NCBI GenBank assembly: GCA_032622095.1
Contig: CP136062.1
Location: 51,227,349-51,291,348, forward strand
Direction of reading: 5' to 3'
Length of the DNA: 64,000 nucleotides
From: Siphonodentalium dalli
Lineage: Eukaryota; Mollusca; Scaphopoda; Gadilida; Siphonodentaliidae
In this document: piece by piece, positions 1 to 10,076 of the stretch
Numbering within the stretch: position 1 is the first letter of the stretch
Layout of the letters: each line of letters starts with the position of its first letter
The notes under the pieces: model-generated
The model's database searches: none
Seen by the model: the letters and a program-made list of their open reading frames with translations, nothing else
What the model was told of the DNA's origin: nothing
Translations under genes and position numbers: made by a program

Positions 1-135
1 TAAACTTATTATCTGAACATTTCTTATGGCATAACTACCGATCAATGATGCTTTAGTATAGAAAGGGTTAAACTTTTTATCTGAACAATTCCTATGGGAT
101 AACTACTCATCAATGATGCTTTATTATAGGGAGGG
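1..135. mobile_element. Two D-family (TTAA, piggyBac-like) element ends in tandem
   Basis: Two copies of the D terminus lie head to tail. Each reads from the TTATCTGAACATTTC block through an ACTACTCATCAATGATG block to TATAGAAAGGG (second copy TATAGGGAGGG), followed by TTAA at 68-71 and 136-139. The inverse of this end, TTAACCCTTTCTATACTAAA, is seen at 13.43 kb. CCCTTT next to TTAA is the usual piggyBac-type terminus. The left part lies outside the window. Confidence 0.6.
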
Positions 136-189
136 TTAAATAAAGTCTTGATAAGAATTGATAATTTGTTCACGCTCACTGAAGTAAAC

Positions 190-193
<4 letters not shown>

Positions 194-250
<57 letters not shown>
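194..250. repeat. (TA)n microsatellite
   Basis: An uninterrupted AT/TA dinucleotide run of about 57 bases, with a shorter run at 300-313. The tyrosine/isoleucine-rich reading frames over it come only from the dinucleotide. The sequence at 340-430 contains repeated GATTCGATT motifs and no gene. Confidence 0.95.
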
Positions 251-258
<8 letters not shown>

Positions 259-554
259 CGGTGTATAGCTAACTATGCATGGCAGTTTATAATCATTGTA
301 TATATATATATATGAGATATAGATGTTCACTATACATAGATCGGGGCATGTGATATTCAATTCGATATTCGATTTGATTCGCGAAGTCCCCCCGATTGGA
401 TTCAAGATTCGATTCGCCTCTAAATACCCAATTTGCAGGGCCCTACCAATAAAACTCCATTTTTGGTGATGCTAATATTTTATATATGAAGGAATATCAA
501 ATTATGGTTTTGAACAGCCCTGGGGTGGGGGGGGGGGGGCATTGAATCTTTATT

Positions 555-805
555 AATTTAGTTTAGCCAACAGGAGACGCTATATAGTTAAATCTCATGT
601 AATTGAGTTGAGCTGATATTGAATGACATTAGTAGTGAGATGCATTATGCCGTACGTTTTACACCTGCTTAGAGAGTAGAAATCGAAGCAGACGGCTCAT
701 TTAAATTTGCTCCTCATCCATCTCCGCTCCCGCTTTAATCATTTGTTCCTAAACAGACTATATCAAGGTGCCACATAATCAACAGACCAGTTTCATTCAT
801 CAGCA
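555..805 (+). repeat. M repeat, copy 1 (diverged dispersed repeat, ~230 bp)
   Basis: Related sequence recurs at 3005-3225 and 4065-4265. Shared blocks in order: GATATTGAAT, GAGATGCATTAT, CTGCTTAGAGAGTAGAAA, GACGGCTCATTTAAATTTGC, CTCATCCATCTC, CAGACTATATC and GTGCCACAT. The three copies have diverged by substitutions and small indels and show no terminal repeats. The family is unknown. Confidence 0.7.
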
Positions 806-898
806 AAAGACTTTTTGTTTTGACAGAAGATAATTAAACTTGATATACATGCATATTATCCCTCATTTAATGTCAAAGCTTTAAATTAATTCCAGTTA

Positions 899-1115
899 CA
901 GTAATGCCCTAAGTAATCGATTCCTTAACCACAGCAGAATTATGGGTAACTTTTCAGGATTTAGTCGGAAATATGGCTTGTTGCCATTCATCAGAAAGCT
1001 CCCCCCGAGAGCTTTCTGGTGAATGGCAACAAGCCATATTTCCGACTAAATCCTGAAAAGTTACCCATAATTCTGCTGTGGTTAATGAGTCGATTGATTA
1101 CTTAGGGCATTACTG
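899..1115. mobile_element. A1: near-complete TA-flanked palindromic MITE
   Basis: This is the reference copy of family A. The left arm starts CAGTAATGCCCTAAGTAATC and the right arm ends in its complement. The two ~105-bp arms are almost perfectly complementary around a short CCCCCCGAGAGC loop. TA lies on both sides (897-898 and 1116-1117), and CAGT ends with a TA duplication are typical of Tc1/mariner-type elements. There is no transposase, so the copy is non-autonomous. The whole unit would fold into one long hairpin. Confidence 0.85.
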
Positions 1116-1117
1116 TA

Positions 1118-1919
1118 TTATCTCAGTACTAGGGAATTTCCTGTAAAAAAATGATGGGTGACAAACATGAGATCCATGAACATCGTATGAATAATTACTG
1201 ATAATAAATGCTCTGTATTGCTTATTATTAGTGTCTCTTTACGTCATTTGAGGACAACGGCACCTATCCCGTGGCATCTCTCAGTTAAAAATACTAACTA
1301 AAAATATCGCCTTGATTATTTTTTGGGAAACACATTATATCACAGGTTGCCTTGTACCGATTGGCCTGAAATTGTGCGTGTTGTATTCTAAGATGTGCCT
1401 CAGGACATGGTCAAAATTTGGCGCAATCGGACACGATGGTGATATATTTTTAAAAGTGCCAAAACCGTGACAGATAAATACATACAATCACAAACAAAGA
1501 CTTTTAGATAGATAGGGTTAAGTAATTGAATTATGATAAATTCCTTCGATATAATGACAGAGATCTTTTTATTCCACATCCATTGACTTGATGCAAATGT
1601 ATTCAGCCGAATCTCAGCCATTGATTACATATAATACCTCTAGTGGAATACAAGCCAAACTATTCTTGTTGACATTGATGCCAAGAAAGATGACATACAT
1701 TACGTTAACGATCTGCTTTGGGTGATGCCCCGATCATTACTGATTATTCATCAGACTTAAATAGCAATAAAGTTAGCTATAGTTTCAATGAAGGTGACTG
1801 TCATGGATTGAACTTATCTGACAAAACGGTGTAGAATAAATACAGAACACAACACACATCTTAATCGAGAATCTTCTATCGAATGAGTTGCAGATAACAC
1901 AAGGATATATTTCGCGAGA
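1118..1919. other. Anonymous AT-rich sequence
   Basis: No terminal repeats, tandem structure or convincing coding signal is visible. The longest open frame (minus, 1400-1621) has no recognisable domain. Confidence 0.5.
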
Positions 1920-1923
1920 TTAA

Positions 1924-2329
1924 CCCTTTACCCAACAAACCGGCCAAAAACGCCCAAATAAAGCTTCAACAGCCTAAAATATCTTCGGTCTGTCTCAATA
2001 ACACCATACAAATATGGATATAATTGGAACCGGTTCATTGACCACATTGTGATGGTTACTGTTATGCCCTGTGCCAATGCATTCTCTTATATATGCGAGT
2101 CGACCATAGGTCGCCTCGCATATATAAGAGAATGCATTGGCCTTAAATTTTTTTTTTTTTTACACTTTTTACCATTTTTTCTTACAACAATTTTATAATT
2201 TTTTCTTACATTTTTATCATTTTTAATATGTTAAGCCAATGCATTCTCTTATATATGCGAGGCGACCTATGGTCGACTCGCATATATAAGAGAATGCATT
2301 GGCACAGGGCCGTTCTGTTGGGTAAAGGG
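1924..2329. mobile_element. C1a: complete TTAA-flanked MITE with two hairpins
   Basis: The ends are CCCTTTACCCAACA and its complement TGTTGGGTAAAGGG, bounded by TTAA at 1920-1923 and 2330-2333, as in piggyBac-type elements. About 130 bp of subterminal sequence (AAACCGGCCAAAA...) is followed by two long palindromes, each built on GCCAATGCATTCTCTTATAT and a GCGAGTCGACC/GGTCGCCTCGC top. A poly-T and TTTTTAC-rich spacer separates the hairpins. It is non-autonomous. Confidence 0.85.
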
Positions 2330-2434
2330 TTAACTTAAAGATGAAGTATTTCTTTCCCTGAACTTCCGTTAAAGATTCGGGATATAAAATAATAAATTGG
2401 GTCCAAGAGAACTGGCACCATGAGCTTCTGTCAC

Positions 2435-2882
2435 CAAGCCTGAGTTTAGTGCGCCTGTCATTTCAGAATGAGGTCTGCAGAGGGTAAATTTAGTGATGCT
2501 ATCACACATAACAGGCTAACATCACTAAATTCACCCTCTGGGGACCTCATTCTGCTTAGTCCTCATCTTCTCTGGAAAGTTTCTTTAATAACAAATTTCT
2601 ATATAGACTTCTTAGATTCTATTTCTTTTTTAGTTAAGTTTCTCTATATCCCCAAATTGGCGGACGACACATTGCATAATCAAGGTTCCCAATGGGTGTA
2701 CATCACAATATTCACCATTTGGGAACTTCAATCTGAGTCTCCGATAACAGATGAGGCCATGGAAAATGAGGTCCCCAGAGGGTGAATTTGGTGATGCTAG
2801 CCCACTATGTGGGATAGCGTCACTAAATTCACCCTCTCATTCATTCATTCTGCAAATGACAGGGACACTAAACTCAGGCTTG
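2435..2882 (+). mobile_element. B1: two-hairpin hAT-like MITE, subtype 1
   Basis: The ends are CAAGCCTGAGTTTAGTG and its complement. The flanking octamers TCTGTCAC (2427-2434) and TCTGTCAA (2883-2890) match at 7 of 8 positions, which supports an 8-bp target duplication. Each end carries a ~55-bp-arm hairpin (GAATGAGGTCCCCAGAGGG / CCCTCTGGGGACCTCATTC). The ~190-bp interior (TTTCTTTAATAACAAATTTC...CAAATTGGCGGACGACAC) defines subtype 1. It has no coding capacity. Confidence 0.85.
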
Positions 2883-3004
2883 TCTGTCAATAGGAAATAA
2901 ATGTTTTGAGTTGAAACTTTTTTTGAAAAGGAGTTCAATTGACAATTTGTTGTTGTTGTTGGTATTTATACTGGAAAAAGATAGAACATCTTTAAATCTT
3001 TATC

Positions 3005-3225
3005 AATTGAGTTGCTCAACATAAAGCGCATATTGAATTGCGATTAGTTGTGAAATTCATTATGCCATACTATATTCTCCTGCTTATAGATAGTAGAAAA
3101 AGAAGGCTCAGACGGCTCATTTAAATTTGCATCTCATCCATCTCGGCTTTGGCTCTGATCTTCTGTTCGCATGCAGACTATATCGTGGTGCCACATGATC
3201 GAAACACAAGTTTTATATAGTAGAT
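3005..3225 (+). repeat. M repeat, copy 2
   Basis: It has the same order of blocks as copy 1 and is closest to copy 3 at 4065, sharing CATATTGAATTGCGATT and GATCGAAACAC. Spacing between copies is not regular. Confidence 0.7.
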
Positions 3226-3487
3226 ATGGCACAGTAGCATGTTATATATATATGTCTTTTAACAAGCCTGGGACTGTACAACACACAAGGAGCCTATTTT
3301 TAGAAGCGACCCGAAAAAAGGAAGCTCAAATGGCTGCTGTATTCCGACGTCGCACTCAGGACACTATATGCACATTTTAAGGTCTATTTTGTGTCGATAC
3401 AAGATTTTTATATAAGCGATAAGAGTATTAAAAATGAAGTTATTTTTTTGTGAGAACAATGTGAAACTTTATCCACATGTATTGTAA

Positions 3488-3652
3488 CCCTTTGAGTGCC
3501 AGGGGCTGATCTTATCGGCCCTAAACCTACAAAATAAGTCTGGTAAAGAATATAAGAATAAATTATTAAAATTGTAAAAATAAAATATATAAGAGAATGC
3601 ATTGGCACAGGGTATATGGGTTGATACAAAAATCGACCTGGCACTCAAAGGG
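3488..3652. mobile_element. C2a: shortened TTAA MITE
   Basis: The left end is CCCTTTGAGTGCCAGGGGC and the right end GCCTGGCACTCAAAGGG... read as CTGGCACTCAAAGGG. The left flank is GTAA (decayed TTAA) and the right is TTAA (3653-3656). Only half of one hairpin survives (TATATAAGAGAATGCATTGG), so the interior is deleted relative to the copy at 16589. Confidence 0.75.
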
Positions 3653-3689
3653 TTAAACGGGACATATTATGTTGTTGATCTATCCGTCA

Positions 3690-4035
3690 GCCCCTCCATC
3701 TGTCCTTCTGTTGGGGCGACTGTACGTCTGTCTGGTTTCCCGATGATAACTTTAGATAGTCTCAACTGAATGGAATGAAATTTGTTAAATATAGGTCAAG
3801 TTCAAATATGGGTTCCACCTGCCAATTTTGGTCTGTTATGGACCTTTTGTCTTTGTTGAATTTGCACTCAATTTTCATTTCCTGATGATAACTTTAGTAT
3901 GTGGGTTTACTAGCACAAAATGCATGTCAAGTTCGAATTTGGGTTCCGCTCACCAATTTTCACCAGAGTTATGGCCCTTTGTTTGGAATTACCACAGGCG
4001 TATTTTGCCAACCCCTGGCGATGCTCTTGTATAAA
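3690..4035 (+). repeat. Dispersed GATGATAACTTTAG repeat
   Basis: Two imperfect units each contain a GATGATAACTTTAG block, an AAATGCATGTCAAGTTC-like block, a GGGTTCCxCTxxCCAATTTT block and a TTATGGxCC block. The same order of blocks is seen at 47317-47645 and 56975-57245. It ends GGCGATGCTCTTGT, similar to the 47.6-kb copy. I believe it is a widespread non-coding invertebrate repeat, from general experience and not from a search. Confidence 0.6.
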
Positions 4036-4064
4036 TCTTTATTCGGCTTAAATCTTACTTAATT

Positions 4065-4265
4065 CTGTTAAGCCAATATTGAATTGCGATTTGTTGTGAG
4101 ACGCATTATACGTACTATTAACTCCTGCTTAGAGAGTAGAAAGAGAAGCAGCCGTCTCATTTGAATTTGCACCTCATTCATATCATCTCTAGCTTTGATC
4201 TTACCTATGGTTTGCACACAGACTGTATCCAGGTGGTGCATGATCGAAACACCAGTTGAAATATG
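4065..4265 (+). repeat. M repeat, copy 3
   Basis: The third diverged copy. It retains CTGCTTAGAGAGTAGAAA and the GTCTCATTTGAATTTGCACC block. Confidence 0.7.
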
Positions 4266-4614
4266 GGTATCAACATGAATTTTAGCTTGTGATGTAAGCA
4301 CGTTAATCTTATTGATGATATAAAAACTTGAACATTACTCCATACGAGCCAGCTTTTCTGGATGCGAATATAATTTTTGTCTGCTTTTCACTCAATTATA
4401 TTAAAAACATTTTCTTGCGGTTGCCAATTCAATGATGGAACTGAGAAAAAATATGTACTAAAGTCAAGTTTTCAAAGCAGAAATGCAAGGAAATGAAAAG
4501 TGTCTTTCAGTCTTTTACCATTAAAATGGCTTCTTGCCACTTAGTCTGTCTGGAAACAGCATGGCTCATTCTAGTTCAGTCTTCATGTGGGGTTGGGTGA
4601 TGACAATCTAGGTA

Positions 4615-4991
4615 CAGTAATGCTCTAAATAATCGAATCCTTAACCACAGCAGAATTATGGGTAACTTTTCAGGATTTAGTCGGAAATATGGCTTGTTGC
4701 CATTCATCGGAAAGCTGTTAGGCTGTAACAAATACATACAGTAATGCTATAAATAATCGACTCCTTAACCACAGCAGTATTATGGGTAACTTTTCAGGAT
4801 TTAGTCGGAAATATGGCTTGTTGCCATTCATCGGAAAGCTGTTAGGCTGTAACAAATACATACAGTAATGCTCTAAATAATCGACTCCTTAACCACAGCA
4901 GAATTATGGGTAACTTTTCAGGATTTAGTCGGAAATATGGCTTGTTGCCATTCATCGGAAAGCTCTCATTGAGAGCTTTCCGAGATTACTG
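4615..4991 (+). mobile_element. A2-A4: tandem triplet of family A arms (124-bp period)
   Basis: CAGTAATGC starts at 4615, 4739 and 4863, exactly 124 bp apart. Each unit is one A left arm followed by the spacer GCTGTTAGGCTGTAACAAA-TACATA. The third unit runs to a short right arm ending ATTACTG at 4991. The sequence after it (TATGTATTTGTTACAGCC) is the inverse complement of the spacer, so the palindrome extends beyond the MITE termini. The units differ from each other at only a few positions. Confidence 0.85.
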
Positions 4992-5577
4992 TATGTATTT
5001 GTTACAGCCTAAGTTACTAAGACACCTACATAAAACTATGTTCTACCTTATGTGCATAGTTTTGATGAGACAATGTGCGTAGATTGAAAGTTATTACTTA
5101 ATTTTTGAGTCACCGATTATTTTGTTTTAATAACAATCTATTCCATAAAATATGATTAAAATACTATAATTCATCACCATTTGAAATGTCTGTGTCTCGG
5201 AAGATGCCCATAGAGATATAGAAAACCACTGAAATCATAAAAAGACTATCCCCGTTATGGTTACCAGAATGCAACATGATTTCAAACTAAAAATGTATTT
5301 TCAATTTTCAAACTCTATCTTTAAAATATAGAGTTTTTTCCCCTCCATTGAAAATAATACACTTTGCACAACAAAACCAGGTGAAACATATGCACAAAAA
5401 CATGTCGAAAACTCAACAAAAACAACATGTTCATAGTTTATTACACCCGATAGGTTGATAATACAATGTTTTGGAGCTTCCTCTTTCAAATGGTATATAA
5501 TATGGCATATATTTTATATAATGTGTTCTGGGGGTTCAAAAATTAAGTGGGCCTTTAACCACAAATAAACTTAGATA

Positions 5578-5710
5578 CAGTAATGCCCTAATTAATCGAC
5601 TCTCTAACCACAGCAGAATTATGGGTAACTTTTCAGGATTTAGTCGGAAATATGGCTTGTTGACATTCATCGGAAAGCTCTCAGAGAGTTGATTAATTAG
5701 GGCATTACTG
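5578..5710. mobile_element. A5: family A copy with deleted right arm interior
   Basis: The left arm is full length. The right arm keeps only the last ~25 bp (GATTAATTAGGGCATTACTG). The flanking TA is preserved on both sides. Confidence 0.8.
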
Positions 5711-5840
5711 TACCTTATAATAATACTCTTATGAACTGAGATGTGTCAGGGAAATTCATAGGAAACCCCACATTCATATGACCTTATCAGTTTACTATGG
5801 TTTATTTGCTGTTTCATCGATCGTGTGGGGGGAGAAGGGG

Positions 5841-6214
5841 CAGGGCCGCCGGAAGAGGGGGGCAGAGGGGGCAGCTGACCCCCCTGCCCTTGACCAAGGG
5901 GGGGCGAGCGGGGGCAGGACTTGCCCTTTTTCTGGAGACAGAAAATGATTTTTGTGTGTTTAATCTCGTGTTTTTATTGCAAAATGTGACTTTTTTGGTC
6001 CAAATACCACCAATTTCACAAGGAATATTAATTTTTTGTCAATTTTATCACAAAACGGCCATAAAAACCGACAAATACCATTAAAATAGTGATTTTTGCC
6101 ACAATGAATATGGTTATTTTCCCGAGTTTGCATAGAAAATGCCCTTTTTTGCGGAAAAGTGCCCTTTTTGTAGGCTCTGCCCCCCCCTGCCCTTGGATGC
6201 TTCCGGCGCCCCTG
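5841..6214 (+). mobile_element. E1: hAT-like MITE with perfect 8-bp target duplication
   Basis: The ends are CAGGGCCGCCGGAAG and CTTCCGGCGCCCCTG. AGAAGGGG occurs immediately outside both ends (5833-5840 and 6215-6222). CAGGG ends with an 8-bp duplication fit the hAT superfamily. The interior is G- and C-run-rich near the ends and AT-rich in the middle. The paralogue at 7894-8278 is highly similar along its whole length. Reading frames over it are not conserved between the two copies. Confidence 0.9.
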
Positions 6215-6541
6215 AGAAGGGGTGTTGGGTTATGATAATCTAAGTATCTATTTGTTACAGCATAAGTTTCCTGCATAAAAGTATGTTCAACCTCGTGCAT
6301 AGTTTTGATGAGACAATGTCTGTAAATTAATATAACCAGAAATTCTCAGTGGCAATTTATAGGAAACGTCATATTCATTTGACTCGATCAGTTTACTATG
6401 ATTTATTTGCTGTTTCATCGATTGGTAGGGAGGTGCATGGGGGATGATAATCTACCTTGTGTGCATAGTTTTTGATGAGACAATGTGTGTAAATTATTTT
6501 AGCCGAAATAAAACTTATATACTCCCATGAACTGATTCTTC

Positions 6542-6920
6542 GGTATATCCTTCATGTAAGAATACACAAAACCAATCACCCCCTCCATTCTATGTTTTAG
6601 GGTTAGGGTCAGGGCTAGGGTTAGGGTTAGGGCTAGGAGCCTAGGGTTAGGGTTAGAGTTAGGGTTAGTGTTAGGGTTAGAGTTAGTGTTAGGGTTAGTG
6701 TTAGGGTTAGAGTTAGGGTTAGGGTTAGGGTTAGGGTTAGTGTTAGGGTTAGTGTTAGAGTTAGGGTTAGAGTTAGTGTTAGGGTTAGGGCTAGGGTTAG
6801 GGTTAGGGTTAGAGTTAGGGTTAGGGCTAGGAGCCTAGGGTTAGGGTTTATAGAGTTAGGGTTAGTGTTAGGGTTGGGGTTAGAGTCAGTGTTAGTATAT
6901 TCTTACATGAAGGACATACC
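6542..6920. mobile_element. TIR element filled with telomeric repeats
   Basis: Terminal inverted repeats of about 23 bp (GGTATATCCTTCATGTAAGA... and its complement at 6898-6920) differ at about one position. GATTCTTC occurs directly outside both ends (6534-6541 and 6921-6928), a perfect 8-bp target duplication. Apart from ~35 bp on the left, the interior is made of TTAGGG and variant hexamers. The element interrupts an N repeat whose flanks continue on both sides. The 8-bp duplication suggests hAT-like mobilisation, but the GGTA terminus is not a classical hAT end. Confidence 0.85.
6598..6895 (+). repeat. Interstitial TTAGGG tract with variant hexamers
   Basis: About 300 bp of TTAGGG interspersed with TTAGTG, TTAGAG, CTAGGG and TCAGGG. 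A GGGCTAGGAGCCTAGGG motif occurs twice (near 6628 and 6824), so the tract includes a duplicated ~200-bp block. It lies wholly inside the TIR element. Confidence 0.95.
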
Positions 6921-7049
6921 GATTCTTCAGGGCAATTCATAGTAAACATCACATTCATTTGAACTTATCTGTTTACTCGGGTTTATTTGCTGTTTCATCG
7001 ATTGAGTTTAAATTCACTTCTCAATTGATTCTCTCACTCAGTCTGAAAT

Positions 7050-7485
7050 CAAGCCTAGATATAGTGTGTCTGCCATTTGCAGAATGAGGTCCCCTGAGGG
7101 TGAATTTAGTGACGCTATCCTGCATTGTGGGCTAGAGTCACCAAATTCACCCTCTGAAAACCTCATTCTGCTTAGGCCTCAACTGCTTTGGCAGACCTAG
7201 GATCATATTCAAGTTCCCCATTTGAAGTTGGTGGTGTTCACCCATATAATAGTCACCTCAATTATGCATTTTATCTTCTGCAAGTTATAGGATATAGAAA
7301 CTTCCAAGAAGGGAAAAAGTAACTTAAAACAATGTTAATTTAAGACTAGATATTTCCCAGTAGATAAGGCCTAAGCAGAATTAGGTTCCCAGAGGGTGAA
7401 TTTGGTGATGCTAGGGGTAACATCACTAAATACACCTTCTGGGGCCCTCATTCTGCAAATGACAGACACACTATTTGCAGGATTA
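7050..7485 (+). mobile_element. B2: two-hairpin hAT-like MITE, subtype 2
   Basis: The flanking octamers are TCTGAAAT (7042-7049) and TCTGGAAT (7486-7493), 7 of 8 identical. The hairpins are as in B1. The interior differs (GAACTTGAATATGATCC-like, GCATTTTATCTTCTGCAA, GGATATAGAAACTTCC, AACAATGTTAATTT) and defines subtype 2, here in inverted orientation relative to the copy at 49297. Confidence 0.85.
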
Positions 7486-7493
7486 TCTGGAAT

Positions 7494-7885
7494 TATATCT
7501 TGTAATTTTCTTTATTGGACACCCATGGTTTATTTATTATTTCAAAACGGTTAAGAAAACAATTTTCTTGTCCATGGACAATACACACCGATGACAACAT
7601 CTTTGACGATGTCAACTGTAACATAAAATGTCTTCATACAAAAATCACTAGTTTGTTCAATTTAATAAAGTAGTATTGATTTAAATCTTAGTATATTAGG
7701 AGCTGCAATCTTCAGAGTGTGCAATAAACTTAGAACAACACAGTCGTGAGAACATTTTAATGTTAAGGCACTCGTTTGTCGTGTCAAGAGGTAAAACTCA
7801 AATCTACAGTTCTTGTTTTATCATCGCACCACAATAAACTTGGACATTAATGTTAACCAATCAATTAGCTGCCCATACTCCAGTT
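7494..7885. other. Anonymous AT-rich sequence
   Basis: No repeat ends, tandem structure or convincing reading frame. E2 inserts immediately after it. Confidence 0.5.
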
Positions 7886-7893
7886 ATCAAGAG

Positions 7894-8278
7894 CAGGGGT
7901 GCCGGAAGAGGGGGGGCAGAGGGGGCAGCTGACCCCCCTGCCCTTGACCAAGGGGGGCGAGCGGGGGCAGGACTTGCCCTTTTTCTGGAGACAGAAAATG
8001 CTTTTTGTGTGTTTAATCTCGTGTTTTTATAGCAAAATGCGACTTTTTTGGTCCAAATGCCACCAATTTCACAAGGAATATTAATTTTTTGTCAATTTTA
8101 TCACAAAACGGCCATAAAAACCGACAAATACCATTAAAATAGGGATTTTTGCCACAATGAATTTATGGTTATTTTCCCGAGTTTGCGGAGAAAATGCCGT
8201 TTTTTGCGGAACAGCTGGGAAAAGTGCCCTTTTTGTAGGCTCTGCCCCCCCTGCCCTTGGATGCTTCCGGCGCCCCTG
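7894..8278 (+). mobile_element. E2: hAT-like MITE with perfect 8-bp target duplication
   Basis: The ends are CAGGGGTGCCGGAAG and CTTCCGGCGCCCCTG. ATCAAGAG is duplicated at 7886-7893 and 8279-8286. It is the closest paralogue of E1, with the same orientation. The two G/C-rich subterminal blocks can pair with each other. Confidence 0.9.
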
Positions 8279-8320
8279 ATCAAGAGGTTAAGTTTCCTCA
8301 GTATTAAAGTCTACTTCAGT

Positions 8321-8440
8321 CAGTAATGCCCTAAATAATCAACTCCTTAACCACAGCAGAATTATCACCATTCAGTGAGAGCTTTCCGATGAATGGCAAC
8401 AAGCGATATTTCCAATTAAATCATGAAAAGTTACACAGTT
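8321..8440. mobile_element. A6: damaged family A copy
   Basis: It starts CAGTAATGCCCTAAATAATC. The arm is cut after CAGAATTAT and the right arm ends inside AAAAGTTAC, so it lacks the right terminus. Confidence 0.7.
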
Positions 8441-8696
8441 CTGAATATGCAAGGGCATAAAATCATCAAGCCTGCAAATAGTGTGTCTGTCATTTGCAGA
8501 ATGAGGTCTCCAGAGGATGAATTTAGTGATGCTATCTCGCACAGCGGGCTAGCATCACCAAGTTCACCTTCTGGGGACCTCATTATGCTTAGGCCTCATT
8601 TTCTGGGAAGTATCTATAGTCTCAAATTAACATTGTTTTCAGTTACGTTTTCCCTTCTGGGAAGTTTCTATATTCCCTAATTTGTAGAAGATATAC

Positions 8697-9147
8697 GTTA
8701 TAAACACAGCGTCCGATTTATAAGCGATAAAAAGATCACAAGCGCTATGCGTGGTAGCATCAATAAATTCACCCTCTGGGGACCTCATTCTGCAAATGAC
8801 AGACACCCTATTTCAAGGCTTGCATGTAACAATAATTTAAACAATGAAGAATATTTGGTTTTCGCAAAATTCCAAGAAGCTCGAGCCGTGGAAGGGTTAA
8901 AAGTGTGACCAGAGATGATTCTTATGATCTACATTTCTGCTCATGGCGGGGGGGGGGGGGGGGGGGTGTTTGGGTGGGGGGTAATTTACCGAACTCCTAT
9001 CAACTCACCTGTTCTCTTGCTGTTTGATGGATTGAGTTTTAAAAGGTTTTGATGCATGAAGTCTGACATTTATTAGGCATATCTGATATGGCACTTCATT
9101 GCTCGTGGTGTTTATGTCGCTTATAAATCGGACTCTGTGCTTATAAC
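8697..9147. mobile_element. TIR element carrying a captured copy of the 10.5-kb locus
   Basis: Inverted repeats of ~43 bp lie at 8697-8739 and 9105-9147, sharing TCCGATTTATAAGCGA with about seven mismatches overall. Between them, 8743-9102 is nearly identical to 10497-10848, differing mainly in poly-G length and a few bases. The captured piece includes half of a B element, that element's right target duplication (CATGTAAC) and ~270 bp of following sequence. The superfamily is unclear because no clean target duplication was found. Confidence 0.75.
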
Positions 9148-9209
9148 ATATTTATAACACCCAATAAGTCCGAGAAACTTTCTCGATGACTTTCCTTACA
9201 AATTACATA

Positions 9210-9350
9210 TAGTAATGCCCTAAATAATCGACTCCTTAACCACAGCAGAATTTTTGTTAACTTTTCAGGATTTAGTCGGAAATATGGCTTGTTGCCATTC
9301 ATCGGAAAGCTCTCGGGGAGAGCTTTCCTATGAAGGGCAACAAGCCATAT
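9210..9350. mobile_element. A7: family A copy lacking its right end
   Basis: The left terminus is decayed (TAGTAATGCCC). The loop is CTCGGGGAGAGC. The right arm stops after CAAGCCATATTTG. Confidence 0.75.
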
Positions 9351-10076
9351 TTGTGTCATTGTGTTGGTGAGGGTGGAGCTACTAAATTTGCCACTGTTCA
9401 GAATAATAACTGCAGGATTTCACGACAAAGCAAATGCCCATGCAACTCATCCGAATCCCCCGATCTGAAGTTTTAGTATGACGTATTCAGTATTACAAAC
9501 TGTTCTGATTTAATTATTAACGTTTACATCTTTGTCATGATGTATAGCCCCTGTCATCCATGATGTCACTACATCACTGCATTTGCTTGTTGTGCGAAAA
9601 CATGGTATCACAGCCCATATTAGTAATGCTCACCTCGGCGGACATATAATTTGTTTGAATGATCGGGAATTCATAATTGGTCAATCAAGGTGTGCACCGC
9701 GAATACAATACATAGACATATTGTAATCACGACAGACCGTTTGATAGAACAGGCGACGACTTAAAGATCTTTACAGTAAATAAAGGTTGGTCACGAGACC
9801 TCATTAGATAACTCCCGTTGGTCGAGGGCTGATTGGCGTTTATAAAAAATGCATAATCGAGGTGACTAATGGGTGAACATCATCAACTTCAACTGGGAAA
9901 CTTCAATCTGATCCTTGGTCTCCCATATGAGTTGAGGCCTAAGCAGAATGAGGTTCCCAGGGGGTGAATTTGGTGATGCTAGACTGTCATGCGGCCTAGC
10001 ATCCCTAAAGTCACCCTCTAGGGACTTCATTCTGCTAATGACAGACACACTATTTGCAGGCTTCAGAATTTGACTT

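Larger units (their letters stand above)
4992..7015 (+). repeat. N: diverged ~0.6-kb direct repeats interrupted by later insertions
   Basis: Three units share these blocks in order: TGTTACAGC(C/A)TAAGTT, CATAGTTTTGATGAGACAATG, GAATTCATAGGAAAC-like, ACATTCATTTGA and TTTATTTGCTGTTTCATCGAT. The last block occurs at 5803, 6404 and 6985. Between them lie A5 (5578), E1 (5841) and the telomeric element (6542), each breaking a unit. Confidence 0.65.
8467..10064 (+). mobile_element. B3: subtype 2 B element split by a ~1.15-kb insertion
   Basis: The left half (8467-8690) carries the left hairpin and the interior up to TTTGTAGAAGATA. The interior resumes at 9842 with AAAAAATGCATAATCGAGGTG and runs through the right hairpin to GCAGGCTTC. 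The two halves join in the order seen in the intact copy at 49297. The insertion between them holds the capturing element (8697-9147), a family A copy (9210-9350) and ~490 bp of anonymous sequence (9351-9841). Confidence 0.8.

Noticed and set aside
6598-6895. Interstitial telomere as a scar of chromosome fusion or an assembly end
   Set aside because: Inverted repeats and a perfect 8-bp duplication enclose the tract, and one repeat family continues on both sides, so insertion explains it better.
5797-8084. Frames of 60-95 codons over the E elements
   Set aside because: They do not stay in the same frame between the two highly similar copies, as expected for non-coding MITEs.
8941-8968. Poly-G and poly-C runs (also 526-538, 12968-12983, 16490-16508, 17197-17212, 19417-19441, 60190-60201) as regulatory G-quadruplex sites
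   Set aside because: They are simple homopolymer runs with no gene or promoter context. Their length differs between duplicated copies, as expected for slippage.
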